Shown here piece by piece: positions 1 to 8,441 of a DNA stretch of 64,000 nt. Both the position numbers and the translations under genes were made by a program. Below the pieces are notes generated by a model that worked only from the letters and a program-made list of their open reading frames with translations, did no database searches and was not told where the DNA came from. The DNA is from an uncultured Lachnospiraceae bacterium (GTDB lineage Bacteria; Bacillota; Clostridia; Lachnospirales; Lachnospiraceae), in contig CAJKWK010000008.1 in the NCBI GenBank assembly GCA_905203555.1, positions 1 to 64,000 of the forward strand, read 5' to 3'. The first letter of the stretch is position 1. Each line of letters starts with the position of its first letter.

Positions 1-47
1 TCTCTATTTTTTGTGGTAGATTTTATCAAACAAAAGTTCTTTTATCG

Positions 48-76
48 TTGAAATTTTAAAGTGAGTGGTATATACT
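48..76 (+). promoter_or_regulatory. Putative sigma-A promoter of the decarboxylase cluster
   Basis: TTGAAA at 48-53 and TATACT at 71-76 are separated by 17 bases, upstream of the first carboxyltransferase gene. Transcription would start near 83, giving a leader of about 55 bases. The assignment rests on consensus matching only. Confidence 0.55.
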
Positions 77-136
77 AAAATAGGCAAAGAATTTGGATTA
101 TTTATAACAAAAATATAGTATATGGAGGACTAAAGT

Positions 137-1573
137 ATGAGCTATAGTGCAACAGGAAACTCAGCAAGCAGAAGAATTGCCGCTTTGCTTGATGAGGGAA
201 GCTTTGTTGAAATCGGCGGTGCTGTTACAGCAAGAAGCACAGACTTCAACTTGCAGGCAAAAGATACCCCGTCCGATGGTGTGATCACCGGATATGGAGT
301 CATTGATGGAAATCTTGTGTATGTGTACAGTCAGGATGCAACTGTATTGAAAGGTGCAGTTGGCGAAATGCATGCGAAAAAGATTGCAAATATTTATGAT
401 ATGGCAATGAAAATGGGGGCTCCGGTCATTGGTCTTGTGGATTGTGCGGGATTAAGACTTCAGGAAGCAACAGATGCTTTGGAAGCGTTTGGAGGTCTGT
501 ATTTTAAACAGGCGATGGCTTCAGGCGTTATTCCGCAGATTACAGCTATTTTTGGTATGTGTGGAGGCGGTCTTGCAGTTGTTCCTGGAATGACTGACTT
601 TACATTTATGGAAGAAAAGAGTGCAAAATTATTTGTAAATTCTCCAAATGCATTGGTTGGAAATGAAATTTCCCGGTGTGATACTTCTACAGCAGAATAT
701 CAGAGTAAGACAGCCGGATTGGTAGATGGTATCGGAACAGAAGATGAGATTTTGACACAGATTCGTTCTTTGATTTGTATGATTCCGGCAAATAACGAGG
801 ATGATCTTTCATATGAAGAGTGTTTAGATGATTTGAATCGAGCATGTGCTGATTTGGAAAATGCTTATGAGGATACAGGAATTGCATTAGCAGAGATTTC
901 TGACGGCAACTTATTTTTTGAAACAAAAAAAGAGCACGCTAAAGAGATGGCAACCGGATTTATCCGTTTGAATGGAATGACGATCGGTGCAGTTGCCAAT
1001 CGTTCTAAAGTTTATGATGCAGAAGGAAATGCAGAATCTTTTGATGCTGTATTAACTGTAGACGGATGTAAAAAAGCAACGGATTTTATTCATTTCTGTG
1101 ATGCATTTTCCATTCCGGTACTGACACTGACAAATGTAACAGGATTTGAGGCAACAAAAGAATCTGAAAAAGACATGGCGAAGTGCGTGGCTAGATTAAC
1201 ATATGCATTTGCAAATGCAACGGTTCCGAAGGTAAATGTAATTGTGGGAAAGGCTTATGGAAGTGCGTATGTGGCTATGAACAGCAAATCTCTCGGAGCG
1301 GATATGGTATATGCGTGGCCGTCAGCCGAAATCGGAATGATGGATTCTGTACTGGCAGCAAAAATTATGTATGCAGATGCAGATGCGGATACCTTAAAAG
1401 AACAGGCAGCTGCTTATAAAGAACTGCAATCCAGCCCATTGTCTGCTGCAAGAAGAGGATATGTGGATGCAATTATTGAACCGGCTGATACAAGAAAATA
1501 TCTGATCGGAGCATTTGAGATGCTGTTCACAAAAAGAGAGGACCGTCCGAGTAAAAAGCATGGTACGGTTTAG
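137..1573 (+). CDS. mmdA: Acyl-CoA carboxyltransferase subunit (12S / MmdA type)
   Basis: Biotin-dependent carboxyltransferase of the crotonase-like fold, 478 residues. It should move CO2 between an acyl-CoA (propionyl/methylmalonyl-CoA or a relative) and carboxybiotin on the carrier encoded at 2374. The family core begins at LLDEGSFVEIG (about residue 17). Gly-rich oxyanion stretches FGMCGGGLAVVPG (about 140) and GKAYGSAYVAM (about 371) mark the N- and C-terminal halves. The protein is a little shorter than typical 510-residue MmdA, mainly at the N-terminus, where about 35 residues are missing. GGAGG at 124-128 lies eight bases before the ATG. It is first in a five-gene run with OadG, biotin carrier, OadB and a 5S-type subunit. 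The acyl substrate cannot be fixed from sequence; glutaconyl-CoA is an alternative. Confidence 0.85.
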   Translation: MSYSATGNSASRRIAALLDEGSFVEIGGAVTARSTDFNLQAKDTPSDGVITGYGVIDGNLVYVYSQDATVLKGAVGEMHAKKIANIYDMAMKMGAPVIGLVDCAGLRLQEATDALEAFGGLYFKQAMASGVIPQITAIFGMCGGGLAVVPGMTDFTFMEEKSAKLFVNSPNALVGNEISRCDTSTAEYQSKTAGLVDGIGTEDEILTQIRSLICMIPANNEDDLSYEECLDDLNRACADLENAYEDTGIALAEISDGNLFFETKKEHAKEMATGFIRLNGMTIGAVANRSKVYDAEGNAESFDAVLTVDGCKKATDFIHFCDAFSIPVLTLTNVTGFEATKESEKDMAKCVARLTYAFANATVPKVNVIVGKAYGSAYVAMNSKSLGADMVYAWPSAEIGMMDSVLAAKIMYADADADTLKEQAAAYKELQSSPLSAARRGYVDAIIEPADTRKYLIGAFEMLFTKREDRPSKKHGTV

Positions 1574-1587
1574 AGAGGTGAGGCGAA

Positions 1588-2355
1588 GTGAAGAAAAAAA
1601 TTAGTATATTGGGAATTGTCCTCATTCTCGTATTGAGTCTGGCAGGATGCGGAAGCAAGACAGAAGTGGAGACTGTCTATGATCAAGCTACAATGGAACA
1701 GCAGGCAGACATGATCCTTATGAGTTTCAGCAATATGGGTGAATCAGATATGGATGCCTTCCGCAATATGTCTGATTTAGAGCTAGGGCTGACCTTGATG
1801 CAGTCTGGACTTCAGATTGAAATGGAAGACTTTCTGACAATGATGGATGCTTGGACAGCCGGAGTAAAAGAATGTGGTGACTTTATTGAACGTGGTGGCT
1901 ATGAATTTGAAACAAACAATGAAGGTGCAATATTATCTACGCCGGTTACTTGTACAAACCGTACTGGTACGATAGAGTTTGCTTTCGATGAGAAGATGAA
2001 TATGGAGAGCATCACAATCAATGCAGATTACTCTCTTAGTGAGATTTTGACAAAAGCAGGACTGAACACTTTGTTGGGAATGGGAACTGTATTCATAGTA
2101 TTGATTTTCATTTCATTTATTATTTCGCTCTTTAAGTACATTCCTGCAATTGAAGCGAAGTTTAAGAAAAAAGCACCAGAAACATCTGCACCGGCTGCAG
2201 CACCGGCAGAATTACCGGATGAAACAGAAGTTGTTTCCGATGACAGTGAACTGGTGGCGGCGATTGCAGCAGCAATTGCGGCATATGAAGGAACTTCAAC
2301 AGATGGATTTGTTGTTCGTTCCATTAAGAGAAGAAAATCAAATAAATGGAATTAA
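1588..2355 (+). CDS. Lipoprotein-like OadG (gamma/delta) subunit of a decarboxylase pump
   Basis: 255 residues from a GTG start (Shine-Dalgarno within 1575-1583). The N-terminus is a signal peptide ending in a lipobox, LAGCGSK, with the Cys near residue 21. A soluble acidic domain of about 130 residues follows. A transmembrane helix then runs from about 160 to 185 (GMGTVFIVLIFISFIIS), followed by an Ala/Pro-rich cytoplasmic linker. The C-terminus (AAIAAAIAAY then VVRSIKRR) is typical of the OadG/MmdD small subunit that anchors carboxyltransferases to the membrane pump. Ordinary OadG proteins are near 80-120 residues and lack the lipoprotein domain, so this looks like an extracytoplasmic domain joined to an OadG tail. 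It lies between the 12S-type gene and the biotin carrier. Confidence 0.8.
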   Translation: MKKKISILGIVLILVLSLAGCGSKTEVETVYDQATMEQQADMILMSFSNMGESDMDAFRNMSDLELGLTLMQSGLQIEMEDFLTMMDAWTAGVKECGDFIERGGYEFETNNEGAILSTPVTCTNRTGTIEFAFDEKMNMESITINADYSLSEILTKAGLNTLLGMGTVFIVLIFISFIISLFKYIPAIEAKFKKKAPETSAPAAAPAELPDETEVVSDDSELVAAIAAAIAAYEGTSTDGFVVRSIKRRKSNKWN

Positions 2356-2373
2356 TTCAGGAGGAATTTTAGA

Positions 2374-2745
2374 ATGAAAAATTATACAATTACAGTAAAT
2401 GGCAATGTATATGATGTAACAGTAGAAGAAAATGGGGCAGGTGCAGCTCCGGCAGCACCAAAAGCACCGGTTGCAGCACCAAAGGCACCAGTTGCAGCAC
2501 CGAAGGCAGCACCAAAAGCAGCTGGCGCGGGCAGCGTTCAGGTAAAAGCCGGAGCAGCTGGTAAAGTCTTTAAGATTGAGGCAAGTGTGGGACAGAGTGT
2601 GCAGGCTGGAGAAGCTGTTGTTATTATCGAAGCAATGAAAATGGAAATCCCGGTTGTTGCTCCAGAGGCAGGAACGGTTGCCAGCATTGATGTGGCAGTA
2701 GGCGATGCAATTGAGGCAGGAGCAGTACTGGCTACATTAAACTAG
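2374..2745 (+). CDS. Biotin carboxyl carrier protein of the decarboxylase
   Basis: 123 residues. A short N-terminal module (to about residue 25) is followed by a flexible Ala/Pro/Lys linker of repeated APKAPVA units (about 27-50). The biotinyl domain carries the EAMKME motif, with the biotin-accepting lysine at residue 89, 34 residues from the C-terminus as usual for the family. It should shuttle carboxyl groups between the carboxyltransferases (137 and 3986) and the OadB-type decarboxylase (2766). The Shine-Dalgarno AGGAGG precedes the ATG. Confidence 0.93.
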   Translation: MKNYTITVNGNVYDVTVEENGAGAAPAAPKAPVAAPKAPVAAPKAAPKAAGAGSVQVKAGAAGKVFKIEASVGQSVQAGEAVVIIEAMKMEIPVVAPEAGTVASIDVAVGDAIEAGAVLATLN

Positions 2746-2765
2746 TTTTCCGGGAGGTTTGACAA

Positions 2766-3917
2766 ATGGAATATATTTCAAATACATTAGGAAACCTCAT
2801 CCAACAGACTGCATTCATGAATCTGACCGTTGGAAATCTAATCATGATTGCCGTTGCATGTGGATTCCTATATTTAGCAATCAGACATGGATTTGAGCCA
2901 CTTCTGCTTGTTCCGATTGCGTTTGGTATGCTTTTGGTAAATATCTATCCGGATATTATGCTTCATGCAGAAGATGCGGCAAATGGAACCGGAGGACTTC
3001 TTTATTATTTTTATGTGCTTGATGAATGGTCAATTTTACCATCCTTGATTTTCATGGGAGTTGGAGCAATGACAGACTTCGGTCCGCTGATTGCAAATCC
3101 GAAGAGCTTTCTGTTAGGAGCAGCAGCTCAGTTTGGTATCTTTGCAGCATATCTCGGCGCTATGGCAATGGGATTCTCAGACAAGGCTGCAGCAGCAATT
3201 TCTATCATTGGTGGAGCTGACGGACCTACATCGATTTTCCTTGCAGGTAAATTACAGCAGACGGCAATCTTAGGACCGATTGCGGTAGCGGCATATTCAT
3301 ATATGTCATTGGTACCGATTATCCAGCCGCCGATTATGAAACTTTTGACAACAGAAGAAGAGCGTAAGATCAAGATGGATCAGCTTCGTCCGGTTTCCAA
3401 ACTGGAGAGAATCCTGTTCCCGATTATCGTTACAATCGTCGTTTGTGTGATTCTGCCGACAACAGCTCCGTTGGTAGGTATGCTGATGCTTGGTAACCTG
3501 TTCAAAGAGTGTGGTGTTGTAAGACAGCTGACAGAGACAGCTTCTAACGCACTGATGTATATCGTTGTTATCCTGCTCGGAACATCTGTAGGTGCAACTA
3601 CAAGCGCAGAGGCATTTTTGAATTGGGATACATTGAAAATCGTAGCTTTGGGACTGATTGCATTTGCATTCGGTACTGCAGCAGGAGTTCTGTTTGGTAA
3701 GATTATGTGCAAATTGAGTGGCGGTAAGGTCAATCCGTTGATTGGTTCGGCAGGTGTATCTGCGGTGCCGATGGCAGCTCGTGTTTCACAGAAAGTCGGA
3801 GCAGAAGCAGATCCGACCAACTTCTTGTTGATGCACGCAATGGGACCGAACGTAGCAGGTGTTATCGGTACTGCGGTTGCAGCCGGAACATTTATGGCGA
3901 TTTTCGGTGTTAAGTAA
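2766..3917 (+). CDS. oadB: Na+-translocating decarboxylase beta subunit (OadB/MmdB/GcdB)
   Basis: 383-residue polytopic membrane protein that decarboxylates carboxybiotin and uses the free energy to export Na+. The family signature IIGGADGPTSIF is clear near residue 145, and several hydrophobic helices flank it. The C-terminal helix-loop region GSAGVSAVPMAAR and MGPNVAGVIGTA is also characteristic. It follows the biotin carrier by 20 bases. A 10-bp dyad lies between it and the next gene. Which of OadB, MmdB or GcdB it corresponds to depends on the carboxyltransferase used. Confidence 0.92.
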   Translation: MEYISNTLGNLIQQTAFMNLTVGNLIMIAVACGFLYLAIRHGFEPLLLVPIAFGMLLVNIYPDIMLHAEDAANGTGGLLYYFYVLDEWSILPSLIFMGVGAMTDFGPLIANPKSFLLGAAAQFGIFAAYLGAMAMGFSDKAAAAISIIGGADGPTSIFLAGKLQQTAILGPIAVAAYSYMSLVPIIQPPIMKLLTTEEERKIKMDQLRPVSKLERILFPIIVTIVVCVILPTTAPLVGMLMLGNLFKECGVVRQLTETASNALMYIVVILLGTSVGATTSAEAFLNWDTLKIVALGLIAFAFGTAAGVLFGKIMCKLSGGKVNPLIGSAGVSAVPMAARVSQKVGAEADPTNFLLMHAMGPNVAGVIGTAVAAGTFMAIFGVK

Positions 3918-3926
3918 GAATAGAGA

Positions 3927-3968
3927 TAATTGTTCAGTGTGAGTGATTTTAAAGGTGTTGAACAATTA
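3927..3968 (+). promoter_or_regulatory. 10-bp inverted repeat between oadB and the 5S-type gene
   Basis: TAATTGTTCA (3927-3936) and TGAACAATTA (3959-3968) are perfectly complementary around a 22-base loop, just before the Shine-Dalgarno GGAGG of the next gene. There is no U-run, so it is more likely an RNA-processing or stability hairpin, or an operator, than a terminator. Confidence 0.4.
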
Positions 3969-3985
3969 AAAATGGAGGAAATAAA

Positions 3986-5401
3986 ATGGCAGATATGGTA
4001 AAAAAACCAGTTAAGATTACGGAAACAATTCTGCGTGATGCACATCAGTCACTGATTGCCACTCGTATGACAACAGAGCAGATGCTTCCAATCGTAGAAA
4101 AGATGGATAAAGTGGGATATCACGCAGTTGAGTGCTGGGGTGGAGCGACTTTTGATGCTTCTCTTCGGTTTTTGAAGGAAGATCCATGGGAGAGACTTCG
4201 TAAATTCCGCGATGGATTTAAGAATACGAAGTTGCAGATGTTATTCAGAGGACAGAACATTTTAGGATATCGTCCATATGCGGATGATGTGGTTGAATAT
4301 TTTGTTCAAAAATCGGCTGCAAACGGAATTGATATTATTCGTATTTTTGATTGTCTGAATGATATGAGAAACTTACAGACAGCAGTTACTGCTGCAAATA
4401 AAGAAAAAGCGCATGCTCAGGTTGCAATGTCCTATACTTTGGGCGAGGCTTATACTCTGGACTACTGGGTAGATCTGGCAAAGAGAATCGAAGATATGGG
4501 TGCAGATTCTATTTGCGTTAAAGATATGGCAGGTCTCCTGCTCCCATATAAAGCAACAGAATTGATTTCAGCATTAAAAGAAGCAGTTCAGATTCCGATT
4601 GAGATGCATACACATTACACATCAGGTGTTGCATCTATGACATATTTGAAGGGAGTAGAAGCAGGGGCAGATATCATTGATACTGCAATGTCACCGTTTG
4701 CCCTGGGAACTTCCCAGCCGGCAACAGAAGTAATGGTTGAGACATTTAAAGGTACACCTTATGACACTGGTCTGGATCAGAAACTTTTGGCAGAAATTGC
4801 GGATTATTTCCGTCCGCTTCGTGATGAAGCGCTGGAAAGTGGTCTGCTCAATCCGAAGAACCTTGGGGTAAACATCAAGACTCTTCTTTATCAGGTTCCG
4901 GGTGGTATGTTGTCTAACTTGACCAGCCAGTTAAAAGAGCAGGGCGCAGAAGATAAGTTTTATGATGTACTGGAAGAAGTACCGCGTGTACGAAAAGATT
5001 TGGGTGAGCCGCCGCTTGTTACACCGTCCTCACAGATCGTTGGAACACAGGCTGTGTTTAATGTATTGATGGGTGAGCGCTATAAGATGGCAACAAAAGA
5101 AACCAAAGATGTACTTTCAGGAAAATACGGTGCAACAGTAAAACCGTTTGATCCGGAAGTACAGAAAAAAGTAATTGGTGAAGATGCAGAAGTAATTACG
5201 TGCCGTCCGGCGGATCTGATTCCAGATGAATTGGATACACTTCGTAAAGAATGTGCGCAGTGGAGTCAGCAGGAAGAGGATGTATTGAGTTATGCATTAT
5301 TCCCGCAAGTTGCTACAGATTTCTTTAAATATCGGGAAGCACAGCAGACAAAGGTTGATGCAACTGTAGCAGATACAGAAAATGGATCTTATCCGGTATA
5401 A
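3986..5401 (+). CDS. oadA: Oxaloacetate decarboxylase alpha / 5S transcarboxylase subunit
   Basis: 471-residue HMGL-like (DRE-TIM) carboxyltransferase that moves CO2 between oxaloacetate/pyruvate and biotin. Metal and catalytic residues are visible: RDAHQS (Asp18), the carbamylatable lysine in CVKDMAG (Lys179) and HTH (His208, His210). The C-terminal PycB/OadA domain extends to about residue 450. There is no fused biotinyl domain, consistent with the separate carrier at 2374. It ends the cluster, followed by a strong terminator. With the 12S-type subunit at 137 it could form a transcarboxylase; with OadB it could form an oxaloacetate decarboxylase pump. Confidence 0.92.
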   Translation: MADMVKKPVKITETILRDAHQSLIATRMTTEQMLPIVEKMDKVGYHAVECWGGATFDASLRFLKEDPWERLRKFRDGFKNTKLQMLFRGQNILGYRPYADDVVEYFVQKSAANGIDIIRIFDCLNDMRNLQTAVTAANKEKAHAQVAMSYTLGEAYTLDYWVDLAKRIEDMGADSICVKDMAGLLLPYKATELISALKEAVQIPIEMHTHYTSGVASMTYLKGVEAGADIIDTAMSPFALGTSQPATEVMVETFKGTPYDTGLDQKLLAEIADYFRPLRDEALESGLLNPKNLGVNIKTLLYQVPGGMLSNLTSQLKEQGAEDKFYDVLEEVPRVRKDLGEPPLVTPSSQIVGTQAVFNVLMGERYKMATKETKDVLSGKYGATVKPFDPEVQKKVIGEDAEVITCRPADLIPDELDTLRKECAQWSQQEEDVLSYALFPQVATDFFKYREAQQTKVDATVADTENGSYPV

Positions 5402-5417
5402 TTAACAAAAATGAGAA

Positions 5418-5455
5418 AGGGTTGGTTCTGAAAAATCAGAACCGGCCCTCTTTTT
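5418..5455 (+). terminator. Intrinsic terminator after the decarboxylase cluster
   Basis: A 14-bp stem (5418-5431 with 5436-5449, two G-U pairs) with an AAAA loop is followed by a C and TTTTT. It cleanly ends the five-gene unit. Confidence 0.9.
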
Positions 5456-5470
5456 AGATTATTCAGGGGA

Positions 5471-5524
5471 TTGTGAAGGAACTGCATGGATGGTACAATG
5501 ATATTTAATAAATGAATTTATTAA
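5471..5524 (+). promoter_or_regulatory. Promoter with overlapping palindromic operator before the M24B peptidase
   Basis: TTGTGA (5471-5476) and TACAAT (5494-5499) are 17 bases apart. A 20-bp palindrome, TTAATAAAT-GA-ATTTATTAA (5505-5524), sits where the transcript would begin. The position suits a repressor operator, but no regulator can be named. Confidence 0.4.
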
Positions 5525-5607
5525 TACGGATATGCTGATCACGTTTTATCTAAATTAAAAAAAGCGGAAAAAGTATGATTGTATCTGGAAGAGGAGAATA
5601 GAGAAAG

Positions 5608-7410
5608 ATGATAAAACATAGGATTGCTTTATTGCGAGCAGAGATGGAAAAGGAAGGAATTGATATTTATATTGTTCCAACAGCTGATTTTCACCAGAGC
5701 GAGTATGTCGGGGAATATTTTAAATGTCGGGAATATATGACTGGGTTCACTGGTTCTGCCGGTACTGCGGTATTTACGCAGGATGACGCATATCTCTGGA
5801 CCGATGGCCGATATTTTATTCAGGCATCGTCTCAATTAGAGGGCACAGAGATTCAGTTACAGAAATCAGGGGAACTGGGTGTGCCAACAATTGTGGAATT
5901 TATAGAGGCAAAAGTTCAAAAGGAAAATGCGAAAAAAGTGATAGGTTTCGATGGAAGAACTGTTAGCATTGCGGACGGAAAACGATATGAGCGGATTGCA
6001 AAAGCGGCAGGCGGTACTGTTCGATATGATGTGGATCTGGTAGGAAGGATTTGGAATGATCGTGCAGAAATGCCATGTAATCCTGTATTTTCGCTTGGAA
6101 TCGAATATGCAGGGGAAAGCGTTTCCTCTAAATTACAGCGATTACGTGAGAAGATGCGGGAGTCAGGAGCAGATCGTTGTGTGATTACCGGATTGGATGA
6201 TATTGGCTGGTTGTTGAATTTGCGCGGGAATGATGTGGCTTTTTGCCCATTGATTCTGTGTTATGCGATTGTGTGTATGGAAAAAGTAGAACTGTATGCA
6301 GATGAACAGAAATTCAGCGATGCTGTCAAAGAAAAATTATTTCAGAACCAAGTGGAATTGTATCCGTATCATGCGGTCTATGAGCGTGTTAAAAAGTTTC
6401 ACTCCAACGATACAGTGATGTTCGATCCTGAGCAGATGAATTATATGTTATATCGGAATTTGCCGGACACAGTGGGAAAAGTAGAATGTGAAAATCCAAT
6501 TATTCTGATGAAAGCGATAAAAAACGAGATTGAACTTGCGAATATTAGAGCTGCACATTTAAAAGATGCTGTTGCATGTACAAAGTTTATGTACTGGTTA
6601 AAAACACATATTGGAAAAGAGACGATTACAGAAATTTCCGCATCTGAAAAACTGGAACAATTTCGCGCGGAGCAGGAGCATTTTTTGGAACCGAGTTTTG
6701 AGCCGATTTGTGCTTACAAAGAACATGCGGCTATTGTGCATTATTCCAGTACAACAGAGTCAAATGTAGAATTAAAACCGGAGGGGATGTTTCTTTGTGA
6801 TACGGGTGGCCATTATTTGGAAGGGTCTACAGACATTACACGAACTTTTGCATTGGGAAAACTGACTGAAGAAGAAAAAATGCATTTTACAACGGTGCTT
6901 TGCAGCATGTTAAATCTTGCAGATGCGAGATTTCTCTATGGATGCAATGGAATGAGCTTGGATTACGCTGCAAGAGAGGCATTTTGGCGACAAAATTTGA
7001 ATTTTAATCATGGAACCGGTCATGGGGTCGGATATCTGGGGAATATCCATGAAGGACCTGCACGTTTTTTCTGGAGGGTGTCGTCAGATAAAGCTCAGAA
7101 GATTCCAACTTTAGAACCGGGGATGATTATTACAGACGAACCTGGGATTTATATAGAAAATTCACATGGGATTCGTACGGAAAACGAATTGCTGATTGTT
7201 AAAGGTGAAAAAAATCAATATGGGCAGTTTTTGCATTTTGAAACATTAACTTATGTTCCGATTGATCTGGATGCGGTTCATATAGAACAAATGACGGAAA
7301 GAGAGCGGAATTTGCTGAATGAGTATCATGCCCGGGTGAGAGAAAAACTGCTACCATATCTTACAGAAGAAGAACAGGAGTGGCTGCGGATCTATACAAG
7401 AGAAATATAA
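5608..7410 (+). CDS. Xaa-Pro aminopeptidase (M24B family)
   Basis: 600-residue metallopeptidase releasing N-terminal residues next to proline. Two creatinase-like N-terminal domains (about 1-300) precede the pita-bread catalytic domain. Metal ligands of M24 can be read off: CDTGGHYLEGSTDITRT (two Asp), GTGHGVGYLGNIHEGP (His), TDEPGIYIE (Glu) and RTENELL (Glu). The length matches the long, three-domain AMPP type. It appears to be a single-gene unit with its own candidate promoter and palindrome upstream. A cytoplasmic location is inferred because there is no signal peptide. Confidence 0.93.
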   Translation: MIKHRIALLRAEMEKEGIDIYIVPTADFHQSEYVGEYFKCREYMTGFTGSAGTAVFTQDDAYLWTDGRYFIQASSQLEGTEIQLQKSGELGVPTIVEFIEAKVQKENAKKVIGFDGRTVSIADGKRYERIAKAAGGTVRYDVDLVGRIWNDRAEMPCNPVFSLGIEYAGESVSSKLQRLREKMRESGADRCVITGLDDIGWLLNLRGNDVAFCPLILCYAIVCMEKVELYADEQKFSDAVKEKLFQNQVELYPYHAVYERVKKFHSNDTVMFDPEQMNYMLYRNLPDTVGKVECENPIILMKAIKNEIELANIRAAHLKDAVACTKFMYWLKTHIGKETITEISASEKLEQFRAEQEHFLEPSFEPICAYKEHAAIVHYSSTTESNVELKPEGMFLCDTGGHYLEGSTDITRTFALGKLTEEEKMHFTTVLCSMLNLADARFLYGCNGMSLDYAAREAFWRQNLNFNHGTGHGVGYLGNIHEGPARFFWRVSSDKAQKIPTLEPGMIITDEPGIYIENSHGIRTENELLIVKGEKNQYGQFLHFETLTYVPIDLDAVHIEQMTERERNLLNEYHARVREKLLPYLTEEEQEWLRIYTREI

Positions 7411-7452
7411 CCTGGATGAGGAAAATCAGCCAAACGTTCGTTTTCTTAATTC

Positions 7453-7481
7453 TTGCAAAACGGAAATGACTATTGTATAAT
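7453..7481 (+). promoter_or_regulatory. Putative sigma-A promoter of the rpiR-flavoprotein-cmk unit
   Basis: TTGCAA (7453-7458) and a perfect TATAAT (7476-7481) are 17 bases apart, about 60 bases before the GTG start at 7542. Confidence 0.65.
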
Positions 7482-7541
7482 TTATCCGTAATGCTTTCGG
7501 ATAGAAAAGCGATAAATGAAAAGAAAAAGAGGGCGTAGATT

Positions 7542-8441
7542 GTGGTAGAAAACAGTGCAAATGAACTGCTTGCAAGAATCGAAGAACGGCAGGGACAGTT
7601 CAGTAAAGGACAAAAACGTCTGGCAGATTACGTGGTTGAAAATTATGATAAAGCAGTTTTTCTGACAGCTGCAAAACTGGGCGAGGTTGTAGGTGTGAGT
7701 GAATCTACGGTCGTACGTTTTGCAACACAGTTGGGATATAAGGGATATCCGGGGTTTCAAAAGGCGTTAGAAGAATTGGTGAGAAATAAATTAAATTCTA
7801 TCCAGCGAATGGAAGTTACTTATGGCAGAATCAGCCAATCTGAAATTTTGGAGACTGTTCTGCATTCGGATATTGAAAAAATCAAGATGACGCTTGAGGC
7901 GATTGATCAAAAGGCGTTTGATCTGGCGATTGAAACTATTTTGAATGCGAAACGGATTTATGTAATCGGAATTCGAAGTTGTGCTCCGCTTGCCTCTTTT
8001 TTGAGTTTTTATCTGAATCTGGTGTGTGAAAATGTAACAACAGTCAATACAAACAGTTCCAGTGAGATTTTTGAACAGTTGATTCGAATCAATGAAGATG
8101 ATGTGATCATCGGAATCAGTTTTCCGAGATATTCTATGCGGACTTTGAAAGCGCTTGAGTTTGCAAGTAACCGGAAGGCAAAGGTGATTACGTTGACAGA
8201 CAGTGTACATTCACCGATGAATCTCTATTCTTCCTGTAATTTAATTGCAAGAAGTGATATGGCATCTATCGTAGATTCGCTGGTTGCTCCATTGAGTGTG
8301 ATCAATGCACTGGTAGTAGCGCTTTGTATGAAAAAGCAGCAGGATGTTGTAATGACATTAGAAACTCTGGAAAAAATCTGGGGAGAATATCAAGTTTACA
8401 GCAGTGATGAGCTGAATCAAGTGAATATGGAGATCGAATGA
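7542..8441 (+). CDS. MurR/RpiR family transcriptional regulator
   Basis: 299 residues from a GTG start. The N-terminal RpiR helix-turn-helix (about 1-80) contains VVGVSESTVVRFATQLGYKGYPGFQ-like sequence. A SIS sugar-phosphate-binding domain (about 125-260) has IYVIGIRSCAPLASF. Such regulators usually sense phosphosugars. No sugar gene is adjacent: the stop overlaps the start of a flavoprotein gene by four bases, so the target is not suggested by context. Function beyond DNA binding and ligand sensing is inference. Confidence 0.9.
   Translation: MVENSANELLARIEERQGQFSKGQKRLADYVVENYDKAVFLTAAKLGEVVGVSESTVVRFATQLGYKGYPGFQKALEELVRNKLNSIQRMEVTYGRISQSEILETVLHSDIEKIKMTLEAIDQKAFDLAIETILNAKRIYVIGIRSCAPLASFLSFYLNLVCENVTTVNTNSSSEIFEQLIRINEDDVIIGISFPRYSMRTLKALEFASNRKAKVITLTDSVHSPMNLYSSCNLIARSDMASIVDSLVAPLSVINALVVALCMKKQQDVVMTLETLEKIWGEYQVYSSDELNQVNMEIE

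Noticed and set aside
2454..2525. Repeats in the biotin carrier gene
   Set aside because: They encode the normal flexible Ala/Pro linker of this family, not a mobile or regulatory repeat.
3380..4045. Long minus-strand ORF opposite oadB (221 codons)
   Set aside because: It mirrors a strongly supported coding frame, has no ribosome site and matches no known protein.
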